The notes below the pieces were generated by a model, which made no database searches, was not told where the DNA came from, and was given only the letters and a program-made list of their open reading frames with translations. The position numbers were made by a program, and so were the translations under genes. A DNA stretch of 64,000 bases from Ascaphus truei (Eukaryota; Chordata; Amphibia; Anura; Ascaphidae). The stretch lies in the NCBI GenBank assembly GCA_036426205.1, contig WSYH01001943.1, positions 4,673-68,672 on the forward strand. The letters are read 5' to 3'. The stretch's first letter is position 1. The number at the start of each line of letters is the position of its first letter. This document shows, piece by piece, positions 10,850 to 22,071 of the stretch.

Positions 10850-10917
10850 CCTGCATTAACAGGACTGACAGAGGAAAGGTGCAGAAGCAGAAGTAACTGC
10901 CGGGAGGCCATGTTACA

Positions 10918-10930
10918 ATCTCCCCCTGGT
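10918..10930 (-). other. Polypurine tract of the LTR element
   Basis: The minus strand reads accagggggagat immediately before the start of the 3' LTR (TGTAAC on the minus strand). A purine run at this place primes plus-strand DNA synthesis in LTR retrotransposons and fixes the element's orientation. Confidence 0.7.
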
Positions 10931-11638
10931 AGAATCCAATGTCCCCACTTGGAACTACAGCAGGTATATCCTTACCTTGCTGTGCAACACCTGTAAATTT
11001 AATATGAGCTGAAATGCAACCACTTGTACACTTCAGCATAACAGGACCGACATAAACACTGCATAGACACAGATACATGGCATATCATGGCAACACAGTG
11101 AATGAGTAGAACAGAACCATTTGCTACCACAGTAGTAATAGAAATACATTAATAGTAATGAGCTGGGTCAGGCTTCCTGACCATTCTGCCCTGACTGTCA
11201 GGCACTCTTGTTGAATAACATCTTCTATGCCCAAAAGCAGGAATGCACTCTACCCTGTCCATGTAGACACTACGTCCACTTTCCATTCCCTAAGCAGCCT
11301 TTCTATCTCTGCTTGTTCTGCAGCCTTGCGCTGACCCTTGTCGTGTTACCCGTACCATAGGTGTGACATGCATGACAGGTATATTAACACCATTAGTCAT
11401 GGAGGCATCAGGCATTACAGTTGACAAAGGCATAGGGGTCACAGAGTTAACACTAGGGCTGACAGCATCAGGGACTACTGAAACAGGGCAGGGCGAACGG
11501 GGCACATTATAGTCACGTGAGCGGGAGACTAATGACCCTCCAGAAGCGGAGCCATAACAGTGTCCACAGTCCCGGTAAGGCTCTGTAGGCCAGAGCCTCT
11601 GGCAGCACTCAATTCAGCCGCAACTGCATCTTGCAGCA

Positions 11639-12352
11639 TCATGGGAGCTCCGTTCTTCTTTTCTCCCCTGGCAGGGAAAAATAGTCTGAAGATTTAGTAC
11701 TCACCGGGGAGGTAGCAGCAGAAGTCACACCCATCCGGCCAGACGGTTGTGCGGCCTTCCCTTCTCCCAGTGATGGAGCAGCAACAAGTACACTGGGGCT
11801 GGCATCCCGAATAGTGCCGTCCGGCACTTCCGGAAGAACATCTCCCAGCAGCCCCAGCGCGTCGTAGTGGCATTCCGCCTCTCTCACATACGCGACTGCC
11901 CGTGCACGGGCCTTGCGCATCTCTTGGCGGCGGAGGGTAAGTGATGTCACATCGCGGACATCAGGATTGGTGCCAGCCTTAGGAACAGGCACCGGTAGAA
12001 TGAGCGGCAACTCTGGAGCGTTGGAGGTCCCGACCAGTACCACAGAGGTTGTAGCACCTGCGCTGGCAGCGGTGATCTGTCGGAAGGCACCAGCAATGAT
12101 TACTTGAACCGGCAGCTCCGCAGCATGCTCGGGCACGGTGGAGGTAATGGCAGGGACCTCAGTGATGTCATCAGCATCCAACTCACAGATTTCTCCACCC
12201 TGGAGCAGCTTACCGGAGTGCAGTAGGACGGACCTCGCAGTGTGAAGGTGGTGCATCTCCACGGGGCTCAGGCGGTTGGCTACTTGGTAAGTGGCACACT
12301 GAACACAGTTCTGGGGCGGGGTGATATCGCCAGGGTTTGGGAAAGCACTCAC
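11639..12352 (-). CDS. Uncharacterised frame in the non-autonomous LTR element
   Basis: A 237-codon open frame on the minus strand, in the internal region of the LTR element. It is rich in Ala, Pro, Thr and Val and shows one charged segment (LTLRRQEMRKARARAVAYV) that could be helical. I see no zinc knuckle, protease or RT motif. By position it could be a gag relic or a passenger sequence; equally it may be chance. A second open frame (12807-12349) overlaps its start and is also unrecognised. From 12808 to 13481 there are GC-rich repeats of a ccctgg..gctatgtgccaggga kind. Confidence 0.3.
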   Translation of the reverse strand: MSAFPNPGDITPPQNCVQCATYQVANRLSPVEMHHLHTARSVLLHSGKLLQGGEICELDADDITEVPAITSTVPEHAAELPVQVIIAGAFRQITAASAGATTSVVLVGTSNAPELPLILPVPVPKAGTNPDVRDVTSLTLRRQEMRKARARAVAYVREAECHYDALGLLGDVLPEVPDGTIRDASPSVLVAAPSLGEGKAAQPSGRMGVTSAATSPVSTKSSDYFSLPGEKRRTELP

Positions 12353-13481
12353 CCAAACTTCTCAGCTGGCCCAAAGTTCACACTAGGCCACATTCTCTCA
12401 TAGTGGTGCAAGTATGGCAGCTTGGCAGACACAACCACCAGTGTTTGAAGTGGAAGTGCATGTGGCTCCTCACTTCCTGTGAGCTCCTTCCAGGAACACC
12501 CAGCTCCTCCCCCTGGTAAATAGTATAGTCCAATCCAGAGCAAGCAAAGGGGGAGGGGTTTCAGCAGTCCCCTCTCTTTTCTGCAAACTGTAGAGCAGCA
12601 AAAGCTTGCAAGTTGATGCAACTTTTGCAAAAGAGCACATGGTTTCCCTGGTAAGACGGGAAGCACCATCTTGAGGTAGAATAAGAGTCCATGCGGCCCC
12701 CAGTGATCTGGAGCCGCCATTTTAAAAGCACAAAGTCCAGCACCACGCGGTCTCCTTAAGAGCAAAACCACCATCTTGTGAGGACTTGTGAGACAGGCGC
12801 CACCCACTTTTCTTCAGTAAGGGGCCACGCAGAGTAAAGCACAATTCTTTTTGTAGATTACCACATGCCCTGGGGTAACTTCAGGTAACACCTTCCGAAC
12901 CCTTAGCGCAATAGTCCTGTTATTTCTGGGTGCACAGGGGTCTTCGGTGATGCCTCAGAGGCCCTGTCCCCTTGCTGTAACTTCGTTGGGGGGTACAGAA
13001 GGGTATCCACGCTCCCTGGTCCACAGCCCCCAGGGGGTCGCCCCAACTGTAGTGCCAGGATGGGCCTGCAGGCTCCCTGGTGTAGCTTCAGGGACCTGTG
13101 ATTCCCCATCCTTTTCCGGGTTAACTGAGGGTATCCACTCTCCCTAGCACATAGCCACCAAGGAGTAGCCCCAATCCTATTATGCCTGTAGTGGTGTGTA
13201 TGTGGGTAGTGGTGTGTATGTGGCACATAGCCCCCCAGGGAGTCGCCCCACAGGCTTGCGACTGTATGTGGGTAGCACACTCCCTGGCACATAGCTACCA
13301 GGGGGTCACCCCACATAGAAAAGGTCCTTTTCAGGGTGACCCCCTCCCTGGGGAAGCTTCAGGGAGAGATCCCCTCTCTGTAAAGTCTGCATGCTGCTGC
13401 CAAAGTCTCAGACACTGCTGCATGGTTCACTGTCTCTGTAAACCTGTACCATTGATAAAACTTGTCCTGGGGAGCAGTTCC

Positions 13482-13499
13482 ATCTCAGCAGCACCTCCA
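13482..13499 (-). other. Putative primer binding site, tRNA-Gln-like
   Basis: Two bases inside the 5' LTR, the minus strand reads TGGAGGTGCTGCTGAGAT. It starts with TGG as expected for pairing to a tRNA CCA end and shares TGGAGGT and GAGAT with the complement of a vertebrate tRNA-Gln 3' end (about 14 of 18 positions by my recollection of the tRNA). Approximate because no tRNA search was possible. Confidence 0.5.
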
Positions 13500-13501
13500 A
13501 A

Positions 13502-15789
13502 TGTAACCATTTTATCCCATCCCCCCTAAGTGAGATGGGGGGTACTCTCCTTCTCTGTTTATTTCAGGTGTAATGGTGCTGCAACCTGCTGGTAACAGGA
13601 GGTCTGAGGGCTCCGCAGTGGTGTGGGGAGAGCCAGGACAGTGACAGGATGGGGACAGATTACCTTTGTTTCTCCAGATGGTGCAGTGCCTCTAGCCAGT
13701 AAGGATCCTCTGGGGTCTTCAGGGAATAGACCCTCACTGACACTCCTCATACTCAGAGACATGAATCCACACAGCAATGTCTTTTCTTGGTGACTTTATT
13801 GAAGATAGCTCCAGCACCGAGAAACAGTCTTTCATGATCAGTCCTTTCTCAACCTAGCTCAGAGCCCTGACTAGTAGCATGATATTCTCCCCCCCCCCTT
13901 CCCCTCAGCATGTGGGAAAGGGAGAGACAGGTTTCTTCATTTGTTGTCTCGTCTCTATCTCAGCTCACTCTCTACACTAACTCTCTACACTAACTAACTG
14001 AACAACTGAACACTAACTGATAATTTAGGAGGCATGTCCCAATTTGAACATCTCAGGGGGGTGTCTCTAACTCTGACTCATTACAAGCCACAGCTCGATA
14101 CAGATTGGCCCACACACAGCAGGGTGCATTCCAACCAATATCCACCACTTTGATTGACATCCTCAGAGTTGCAAGGCCCACCCTCGAATAGTGCTACAAC
14201 ATTCAAGGCTGAAATACACATACAGGCCTAAAACTGGATTTAACCTTTCCACTGAAAAAAACTTCTAACAGCGCACTACGGAGATTATAAACAGTGATGG
14301 ATATATAATGTGACTTCAAAGGTGACTGTGGATAAACAATGTGTATATAATATTGTGCAAATAAAGTGCAAATAAGTGAAAAATACAAATAAGTGAAAAA
14401 TAAAGAAATGCTGTTCAAAACCCTTGCAAGGATGGTCCACAGGAATCCCTCTTGCTGAAACGTGTGGAAGTTGAAGGGTAGCGCAACTCATTCAGAGGTG
14501 AATATGCAAAATGAGAAGAAACATAATATAGTGCAACAAAGTCTCTATAGGTGTATCTCCAGATTCAGTAGACTTCTATAAATTCAAAACTCACATTTTC
14601 TCTGAAATAAACTAATATGTAACCCAAACTCAGGTGGGTAATGATGGTGGGATATATTGTGTAGATCCTCCCTCTCTCTGTGTCCTAAGATTCTTGGGGA
14701 TGTCTGGATGTCACTCAGAATGATACGATGGCAGTTGTGTATAGATGGGAAAACGAAAAGCCAAACATTGTGTGTACCAATAAAACATAACAATTTAATC
14801 ACTAAAAGCATAAAGATGTATGTTTACATCAATAAAAACATATACTGGGCACATAGGAAAAGTGAACACTGCTTCCAGATTTTCAACCCCTCCGCACAAA
14901 TCTCCCGTCGCATCGCTTCCGATTTACCAGCGTTTCATTTCCGGAATCGCGGCGCGGGTGAACTTCACCAAATGCTAGTTTCTACATAAACTAATAAAAA
15001 CAGTTTATGTAGAACAGGAAAATAAATTAGGTCACTTTGCTGAGCTCTCTCTTTAAAGAGACACTCAATTCTGCACAGAACATACATTGGGTATTTATAA
15101 TCAGCTCACATGATATACCCTTGAAATATCAGCAGGGCGCTTCCGACTTCCTGACACCACTCACCTGCACCTGTCTGCACCTGGGATCCCCTCCATTTGG
15201 TGAAGTTCACCCGCGCCGCGATACCGGAAATTAAACTCCGGTAAACCGGAAGTGACGCAACGGGAGATTCGTGCGGAGGTGGTGAGAATCTGGAAGCAGT
15301 GTTTGCTTTTCCTATGTGCCCAGTATATGTTTTTATTAATGTAAGCATACATCTTTATGGTTTTAGTGATTAAATTGTTACATTTTATTGGTACACACTA
15401 TGTTTGGCTTTTCGTTTCCCCATCTATACACGACTGCCATCGTATCATTCTGAGTGACATTCAGACATCCCCAAGAATCTTAGGACACAGAGAGAGGAAG
15501 GATCTACACAATATATCCCACCATCATTACCCACCTGAGTTTGGGTTACATGCTCGTTTATTTCAGAGAAAATGTGAGTTCTGAATTTATAAAAGACTAC
15601 TGAATCTGGAGATACACCTATAGAGACTTTGTTGCACTATATTGTGTTCTTCTCATTTTGCATATTCACCACTGAATGAGTTGCGCTACCCTTCAACTTC
15701 CACACGTTAACCTTTCCACTGCCTGCACTAACAGGACTGACAGAGGAAAGGTCCAGAAGCAGAAGTAACTGCCGGGAAGCCATGTTACA
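13502..15789 (-). repeat. 5' LTR of the minus-strand element, split by a palindromic element
   Basis: LTR sequence lies at 13502-14253 and 15721-15789, plus a duplicated 14-bp target. It matches the left LTR closely over its whole length. The two LTRs differ at scattered sites and by small indels (for example an extra ctctacactaa near 13975), so the insertion is not recent. Confidence 0.85.
14254..15706. mobile_element. 1.45-kb palindromic element with exact 14-bp TSD
   Basis: ttaacctttccact occurs at 14240-14253 and 15707-15720, flanking the insert; the other LTR shows this site empty near 7486-7500. Inside, 14459-14985 and 15180-15706 are inverted copies of each other (about 525 bp, diverged by point changes), around a centre near 15080, with an unmatched left tail 14254-14458. 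That tail ends gctGAAACGTGTGG, resembling the 3' half of a hammerhead motif. This fits a PLE reduced to two inverted terminal repeats. No coding frame. Confidence 0.75.
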
Positions 15790-16302
15790 TATAGTTACTT
15801 CCAATGTAGCAATATGTTTCAGATAGCCACATGCAATTTACAGTTCTCTTGGTTCATTATTGGCAGTTTGTTGCTATATTTAGCCTCTGATAATGTGTAA
15901 ATCAGTGGGAGACTCCATTTTGTCTGCTATATAACCATTCAATACTAACACTGCCATTATGCTTTTTAGTCTGATGTTAACTGACTTTTACCCACTTAAT
16001 GTTGACTGAACTTCTGAACTATATGTTCAGACATACTGTAGTTTCAGAATGAAGAAACAGGAAGTTTTAACAAAGGAGACATAGCTGAAATTTATGTACG
16101 GTCTCAGCACTTCAAGCAAGAATTACGATGTGCCCCTGTACCCCAGACGCAGACTGGGCAAAACCATGAGTTTCTAAACTGTAACTTTCCATCTGTCACT
16201 TGAAGATAAGCATAGAATAAGGGAAGAAAGCTGTCAGGATCGCCTAGACCTCCTGCCTAGCCATAGCTTCCTTGTCCACTGGGTGTGCTGCTGCCTTCTG
16301 TT

Positions 16303-18100
16303 AAAGGATGAGAGATTTGTCTTTAAGAATGCGGATAAGGGGGGGGGGGGCCTAGTGGTCTTATCAGCCGATCAATATAAAAAGGATATCAGCCGATCAA
16401 TATAAAAAGGAGGCTTATAGACAACTGAATGATTTTTGTAAATAATAACGTGAATCAAACATAAAATAATTGTGAGTTAATAAGAAAGTAACCGACTCCA
16501 ATAAAAAAGTGCATAAAGTGATAGACAAGTCTGATAAATCGACTCCAATAAAAAAGTGCATAAAGTGATAGACAAGTCTGATAAATCAAAAAAGTGTTGT
16601 AGTGCATTGATGCCATGTTCATGTGTAATAATAGAATACAGGGAGGTCACATCCAACGTGACCCACCTGTATTACCGTTTCCATTCTAAACCCTGTAATG
16701 ACATAATAAGATCTGACGTATCCTTTATAAAGGAGGGCAGTTGATAAACCAATGGTTGTAAAAACCTGTCCACATAAACAATTGAAGGTTCTCAAAAAGG
16801 ATGAGAGATTTGTCTTTAAGAATGCGGATAAGGGGGGGGCCCTAGTGGTCTTATCAGCCGATCAATATAAAAAAGAGGCTTATAGACAACTGAATGATAG
16901 ATCACTTTATCAATGTCTTAAATCGGCTGATAAGACCACTAGGCCCCCCCCCCCTTATCCGCATTCTTAAAGACAAATCTCTCATCCTTTCCCCCCCCCC
17001 TTATCCGCATTCTTAAAGACAAATCTCTCATCCTTTTTGAGAACCTCCAATTGTTTAACCTCTGAAATAGTAAGATTGTTAGTCACAACATTAGCAAATG
17101 AAAAACCTTTGCCCAATAAACGAATGTCTCGCTCCACCAGTTTCTCAAAGGTCGTAATATATGGACCACTCTGAGAGCTGGGACAGAAAATCGATTTTTT
17201 CCTTAAACCAGAATCATGATTACCAAAAAAAGGCTGTGAAGATATATTAAGTTGTTCCCCCTGTTGTTCAAGAATGTCCTCCATATCAGATAAAAGACAT
17301 TGATCCTTAAAGTTAAATTTCACAAAAGAATGCGGATAAGGGGGGGGGCCCAGTGGTCTTATCAGCCGATCAATATAAAAAGGAGGCTTTAAAGACAACT
17401 GACTGATAGATCACTTTATCAATGTCTTAAGAGTAATCCTACTGAGGATTACATGAGTCAATATATGGAGCTTTTGGATATGGGCAAGATACTTGAAGTT
17501 ATTAATCATAAAGAATTTGAGTTTTTGACCTGTCCACATCCCATGGTACCCATTTTTCATCATCTCCCAAAGATCCATAAATCGCTGGTCGACCCATAGT
17601 GGCGAGTATTGGATCTTTGGGAGATGGGTTATCGCGCTATGTGGACAGGTTTTTACAACCATTGGTTTATCAACTGCCCTCCTTTATAAAGGATACGTCA
17701 GATCTTATTATGTCATTACAGGGTTTAGAATGGAAACGGGAATACAGGTGGGTCACGTTGGATGTGACCTCCCTGTATTCTATTATTACACATGAACATG
17801 GCATCAATGCACTACAACACTTTTTCGATTTATCAGACTTGTCTATCACTTTATGCACTTTTTTATTGGAGTCGATCCTTAAAGTTAAATTTCACAAAAG
17901 AATGCGGATAAGGGGGGGGGGCCTAGTGGTTTTATCAGCCGATCAATATAAAAAGGAGGCTTATAGACTACTGAATGATAGATCACTTTATCAATGTCTT
18001 AAGAGTAATCCTACTGTCCTTAAAGTTAAATTTCACAAAAGAATGCGGATAAGGGGGGGGGGGGCCCAGTGGTCTTATCAGCCGATCAATATAAAAAGGA
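16303..18100. pseudogene. Scrambled N-terminal region of PLE copy D
   Basis: The PLE N-terminal motif NADKGG-LVVLSADQYKKEAY is encoded seven times: + strand near 16328, 16821, 17329, 17901 and 18042, and minus strand near 16965 and 17012, each at a G8-12 (or C) run. A minus-strand piece (17330-17045) carries the upstream N-terminus (GLRKKSIFCPSSQSGPYI, NNLTISEVKQLEVL). A + piece (17430-17880) carries VPIFHHLPKIHKSLVDP, ASIGSLGDGLSRYVD and motif A WVTLDVTSLYSII, and 16541-16776 is an inverted copy of 17646-17874. Confidence 0.8.
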
Positions 18101-19436
18101 AACTCACAATTATTTTATGTTTGATTCACGTTATTATTTACAAAAATTAGGCACTGCTATGGGTTCTTCTTTCGCTCCGTCTTATGCTAATCTTTTTATG
18201 GGTTTTTGGGAGTCACTATATATTTATCATGATTCTAATTTATTTCGTAATCACATAGTTTTTTATAGACGTTTTATTGACGATCTTATTTTGGTGTGGG
18301 ATGGGGATTCTGAGTCACTTGTCACATTTATTAACACCCTTAATATTAATAATTTTAATTTACATTTCACATATACACATAATATGCACCATATCAATTA
18401 TTTGGACATTACATTGTTCATTGATAATGACAAGAACATACAAACGAATATCTTTCGTAAGCCCCAGTCCAAGAATGCTCTTCTTTGTGCAACTAGCTGT
18501 CACCCACCTTCCCTGATAAAAAGTATACCTAAGGCCCAATTTATTAGGCTTAAACGAATATGCTCAGATAATGAGATGTTTAGATCCCAATCACTTGTTA
18601 TGGCGGATAAATTCAGAGCAAGAGGTTACAAGGATGATGATATCATTAAAGCATTCGATTATGCAGATTCATTGGATAGGAAGGAAATCATTAAATATAA
18701 ACCATCTAGAAAGAAGAATCAATACAAATATGAGGATAATTCTTTATGTCCATCCTTTATCACCACTTTTAATAGACAATCTCAAGCTATTAAAGAGATT
18801 TTTCACAGACATTGGAAGATACTCACTTTAGACAAGGACATTGCATCTGTCATACAAGTAGGACCTCGATTTATTTATAAAAAAGCTAAAACTTTAGGTA
18901 CTCACCTTTCACCTAGTTTATTTAATTCTGTTCCTCAAAGATCCCAATTATGTAACATTCCTAAAGGTTTGTTCCCTTGTGGGAGATGCTCGGTTTGTAA
19001 ATATGCAAAATCTATTAAGAATATTTAATGTAGTGATGGTAACCACCGTGTTGGAAGCTTTATTAACTGTCATACTAGCCATGTAATTTATCATTTACAA
19101 TGTGGATGTAAAATGTCATATATTGGTCGTACGATTAGACCATTGAGATTTAGAATTCAAGAACATATCAGACTCATTGTGAAGAAAGATTTATCACATC
19201 CGGTTTCACGGCATTTTGCATCTTGTTCTCATGGTGATATTGCATATTTTTCTTTCTCAGGATTAGAATATGTGGGTATACATCCGAGAGGCGGAGATAG
19301 ATTACATAAACTTAATATGAGGGAAATGTTTTGGATCTATGCTATGAATATGTTATGCCCTATGGGTATTAATGTGGAGTGGGACCTTAAACACTTTAGT
19401 TTAATTTATTATTGTAGTCACTTGGTTACTTCTTAG
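18100..19436 (+). pseudogene. PLE reverse transcriptase-GIY-YIG endonuclease (copy D)
   Basis: A long frame with the core RT motifs GTAMGSSFAPSYANLFMGFW, FYRRFIDDLILVW (catalytic DD), HHINYLDITLF and FRKPQS, then a linker with basic KPSRKKNQYKY, a CGRCSVCKY cluster and the GIY-YIG part VIYHLQCGCKMSYIGRT, ending MGINVEWDLKHF. Only one in-frame stop (TAA 19026-19028) separates the RT part from the nuclease part; otherwise the frame is open. This is the best preserved PLE coding region in the window. The N-terminus is lost in the scrambled region. Confidence 0.9.
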
Positions 19437-20071
19437 TGGGTATTTAATTGTTTAATATTGATATTTTTAATATTCATACTTTTTCATTGCTTTTATTTAT
19501 ATTTTCTTTTATTATGTTTTCTATCTCTACATATAGGTAATTTTTTCAATATGGGTCCTAGTTATTAAGGTGTATTCTGTGATTTCACTACACACCATAG
19601 GTTTTGATCATTCATTGTTCTCTTCATCCTACATGTTAATTTCTATTTTTATTTTTAAATTTACTTACCTAGTTATTTTATATTTATTTAGTGATCAATT
19701 TTTGTTATATTTACTTATCACTTTTGGATACTTATGTATGTTGCGCTTTTGCTACATTGTTACTGGTGTCTTGCATAATATGCTGTTCATTTATATGTTA
19801 GGACGGTATTGTTATGCTATGTTTTGTTTTTAATTATTTCCATGTGTGGTTTGTCTGTCTTTTTTACAAATGTTTTTTCAATTGCTTTGGATATAGTTCA
19901 CAATGAGCCCTTATAGGTGATTACTACTATGGGGTTTATGTTTTGGATGCACTTCTAAGGAAGTGATTAGTTTATTATTCATCTGGTGTGTTAGTTTTTT
20001 CATACCAATTGATGACGTCCAATTATGGCTTTGGGCTCACTATATAGGCATCACTGTGGGCTGAACCAGGT

Positions 20072-20115
20072 ACTCTTTGATAAAGTCCCTATAGGTGGAC
20101 GAAACGCGTCAGAGT
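20072..20115 (+). ncRNA. Hammerhead-like ribozyme motif (PLE copy D)
   Basis: Stem I ACTCT/AGAGT directly flanks the motif. Core TTGATAA, extra A, stem II GTCC/GGAC with an 8-nt loop, GAAA, mini stem III C-GC-G and cleavage triplet GTC. Stems I and II differ in sequence from copies A-C yet are fully complementary. Confidence 0.7.
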
Positions 20116-20679
20116 TTTTCTCTGTAGCAGAAGATTTGATGTATATGCACTTAATAAACAACCTTTTTATTTGATTGCGTTTGGCAACCAGTTTTGTGCC
20201 CCTACGGTAGCTGTGAACCGCCTGATACTTTCCCTTTAACTGCTATTACCATTGGCTGGAGCACGCTTCTCTGCGCACCTGATCGGCAACACCGTCATCA
20301 TCACTCTGGAGCTTGAACCCGGCGAGTCAACACTGTGAGTACTCCTCTCTCTGGAGATCTGTGATTGTGTAGGAGACGCCGGGTTTGTGAGGGCAGTGGC
20401 GGAGGGCAGTGGCGGCCAGCCGTATCGGATTCCCACGCAGGGGACACGGCTCGACTGCCTTGTCGGGCTCTCCCTACCACACTCTAGCCCCTTCCCGTTG
20501 GTCAGTCTCATATACACAGTCTCACTCACTTACATGCCTATAATGGATGTTTTATTGGTACACTGATCGGGAGCGCATTTAAGGATTCATTTACATATTT
20601 CTCCTGTGATACGTTGTGGATATTATATGTGCACAATTTGCAGCATCAGTCTTTTCGGAGTTTACTCTCGGATATCCTC

Positions 20680-21328
20680 AACAGACAAAGTAGGGAGATA
20701 AAATCTATTATCTCCAAACACTGGAATGTTCTATCCATGGATCCAGTCTTGCATAAGTATATTACATCGGGTCCCAAATTTGTTTATCGTCGAGCGAGAA
20801 CAGTGGGTTCTTATATTTCCCCCAGTGACATCACAGTTTGCACATACCAGCAACATTACTTTTAACCACCACAGGTCTTTTAAATGTGGTACCTGTAGTG
20901 TGTGCAAACACATGACACCATCACGACCTTTTTGATACTTTTTCCACATCCACATGTACGGGCTGACAATTTTGTTAAAAAATATTATATCAATGGTTTC
21001 ATAAATTGTAATACCAAATTTGTTGTTTACCTGATTACATGTGGACGTGGGAAAAGATACGTGGGTAGGACCATCAGGGCTCTCAAAATTAGAATTTTAG
21101 AGCATTTAAGATTAATTCGAATGAATGATATGAATCATCCAGTTTCCAAGCACTTTTCGGAGTGTGGGCAACTTCTCATTTTTGGGCATTGAATTGGTTC
21201 GTAATAAAGTGAGGGGTGGTGACCATATCAATTTATTAAACCGAAGGGAGGCTTATTGGATTTTTATTCTTAGAACACGTTCTCCCTTCGGTTTGAACAT
21301 TGAATGGCATTTGAGTCATTTTCTTTGA
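20680..21328 (+). pseudogene. PLE GIY-YIG endonuclease fragment (copy C)
   Basis: Pieces in different frames: KFVYRRARTVGSYISPSDIT, CGTCSVCKHMT, then VVYLITCGRGKRYVGRTIR and LKIRILEHLRLIRMNDMNH, ending with EWHLSHFL before a stop at 21326-21328. Frameshifts occur near 20860, near 20930 (a short loss before FLILFPHPHV) and near 21165 after FSECG, relative to copy A. Not functional. Confidence 0.85.
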
Positions 21329-22029
21329 TTATTGTTCCTTACTTTAAATGTCATTATTTGCTCTGATTTTTTTATATATATATATATATATATGTTTCTT
21401 ATGTTCATGTTTTTTCTCATTTTTTTTCTCATTTTTTCTTGTGATTATTATATTAATTTGATATATTATGAGTTATTTAATAATATGCCACTATATTTAT
21501 TAGATATTTAGTTCTGCAGTATCCCGATTTTCTTATCAAGTTATCAATATTGTTTTTAATTATTTTTTCATTTTTTGGTGTTCGTGCTTTTTTATTTCCA
21601 TTTTTGCTTCAATTATTATTGTTTTCTTCTTTCCCTTTTTTTTGTCCCTTTTCCCCCCCTTTTTTCTCCTTTTTCTCTCTTCCCTTTATTTTTATTTTTA
21701 GTTTCCCTTTCTTTTCCTTTCCTTTTCTTCTATTCTTAGGGCCAATTATTTGGATACCTTATTTCATTTGATCTTATTGCTGGTTTCATTTTTTTTCCCC
21801 TTTTGGGCCACCGTTATTTCAACATTGTTTATTATTGTGCCTTTAGTATATTCCCTGCCCCTCTTGCCTCAGCCTTCACTTCCCCCCTTCTGACTGCCCA
21901 TTCGTTCGGGCGGTTCGCGCATGCGCAGTAGCACGCGCGGCCGTCATGACGTCATTGGGTGCTCCGTTTTGGTGCGAAAGGATCGCAGGTAAGAGAGATA
22001 TAAAAATGGGTGTTTTAACAGTGTATGTT

Positions 22030-22071
22030 ATCCTTGATAAAGAACGCACCAGCGTTCGAAACGCGTTGGAT
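22030..22071 (+). ncRNA. Hammerhead-like ribozyme motif (PLE copy C)
   Basis: Stem I ATCC (22030-22033)/GGAT (22068-22071), core TTGATAA (22034-22040), extra A, stem II GAACGC/GCGTTC with loop ACCA, GAAA (22058-22061), mini stem III C-GC-G, then UU. Same structure as 10477-10518; all stems perfect. Confidence 0.7.

Larger units (their letters stand above)
7511..10855 (-). mobile_element. Penelope-like element (Neptune type), copy B, with inverted terminal repeats
   Basis: Inserted into the left LTR with a short duplication, cctgca at 7505-7510 and 10850-10855. From the right: a + strand copy of the family terminal repeat (about 10432-10849), the minus-strand RT-endonuclease frame (10430-8563), an AT-rich 3' region and a minus-strand terminal repeat (8040-7511). 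Thus the two terminal repeats face each other, a known PLE arrangement (pseudo-LTRs in inverted orientation). The 5' part of the coding region is lost at the junction near 10430. A 160-bp element is nested at 7610-7769. Confidence 0.85.
6764..10917 (-). repeat. 3' LTR of the minus-strand element, split by PLE copy B
   Basis: LTR sequence occupies 6764-7510 and 10856-10917, about 0.8 kb once the PLE is removed. It aligns with the other LTR through shared words such as tgagatggggggtactctcc and gaccttccactgcc-like stretches. The other LTR reads gcctgcactaacagg at this point, which is the uninterrupted site. Confidence 0.85.
6764..15789 (-). mobile_element. Non-autonomous LTR retrotransposon with two nested insertions
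   Basis: Two related LTRs (starting TGTAACC and ending GTTACA on the + strand) lie at 6764-10917 and 13502-15789, each split by a later insertion. The whole is flanked by a 4-bp target duplication TATA (6760-6763 and 15790-15793). A purine tract (agggggaga on the minus strand) abuts the left LTR and a tRNA-like primer site abuts the right LTR, so the element reads on the minus strand. The ~2.6-kb internal region (10918-13501) has no recognisable protease, RT or integrase, so it must have been mobilised in trans. Confidence 0.85.
16303..20200 (+). mobile_element. Penelope-like element (Neptune type), copy D, 5' part scrambled
   Basis: A different PLE family from copies A-C, with a nearly continuous RT-endonuclease frame at 18100-19436, an AT-rich 3' region and a hammerhead-like motif at 20072-20115. 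The N-terminal third (16303-18100) is present as many short pieces in both orientations. The 3' limit is approximate; 20200-20680 is GC-richer and may be its terminal repeat. 15790-16302 before it shows nothing recognisable. Confidence 0.85.
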
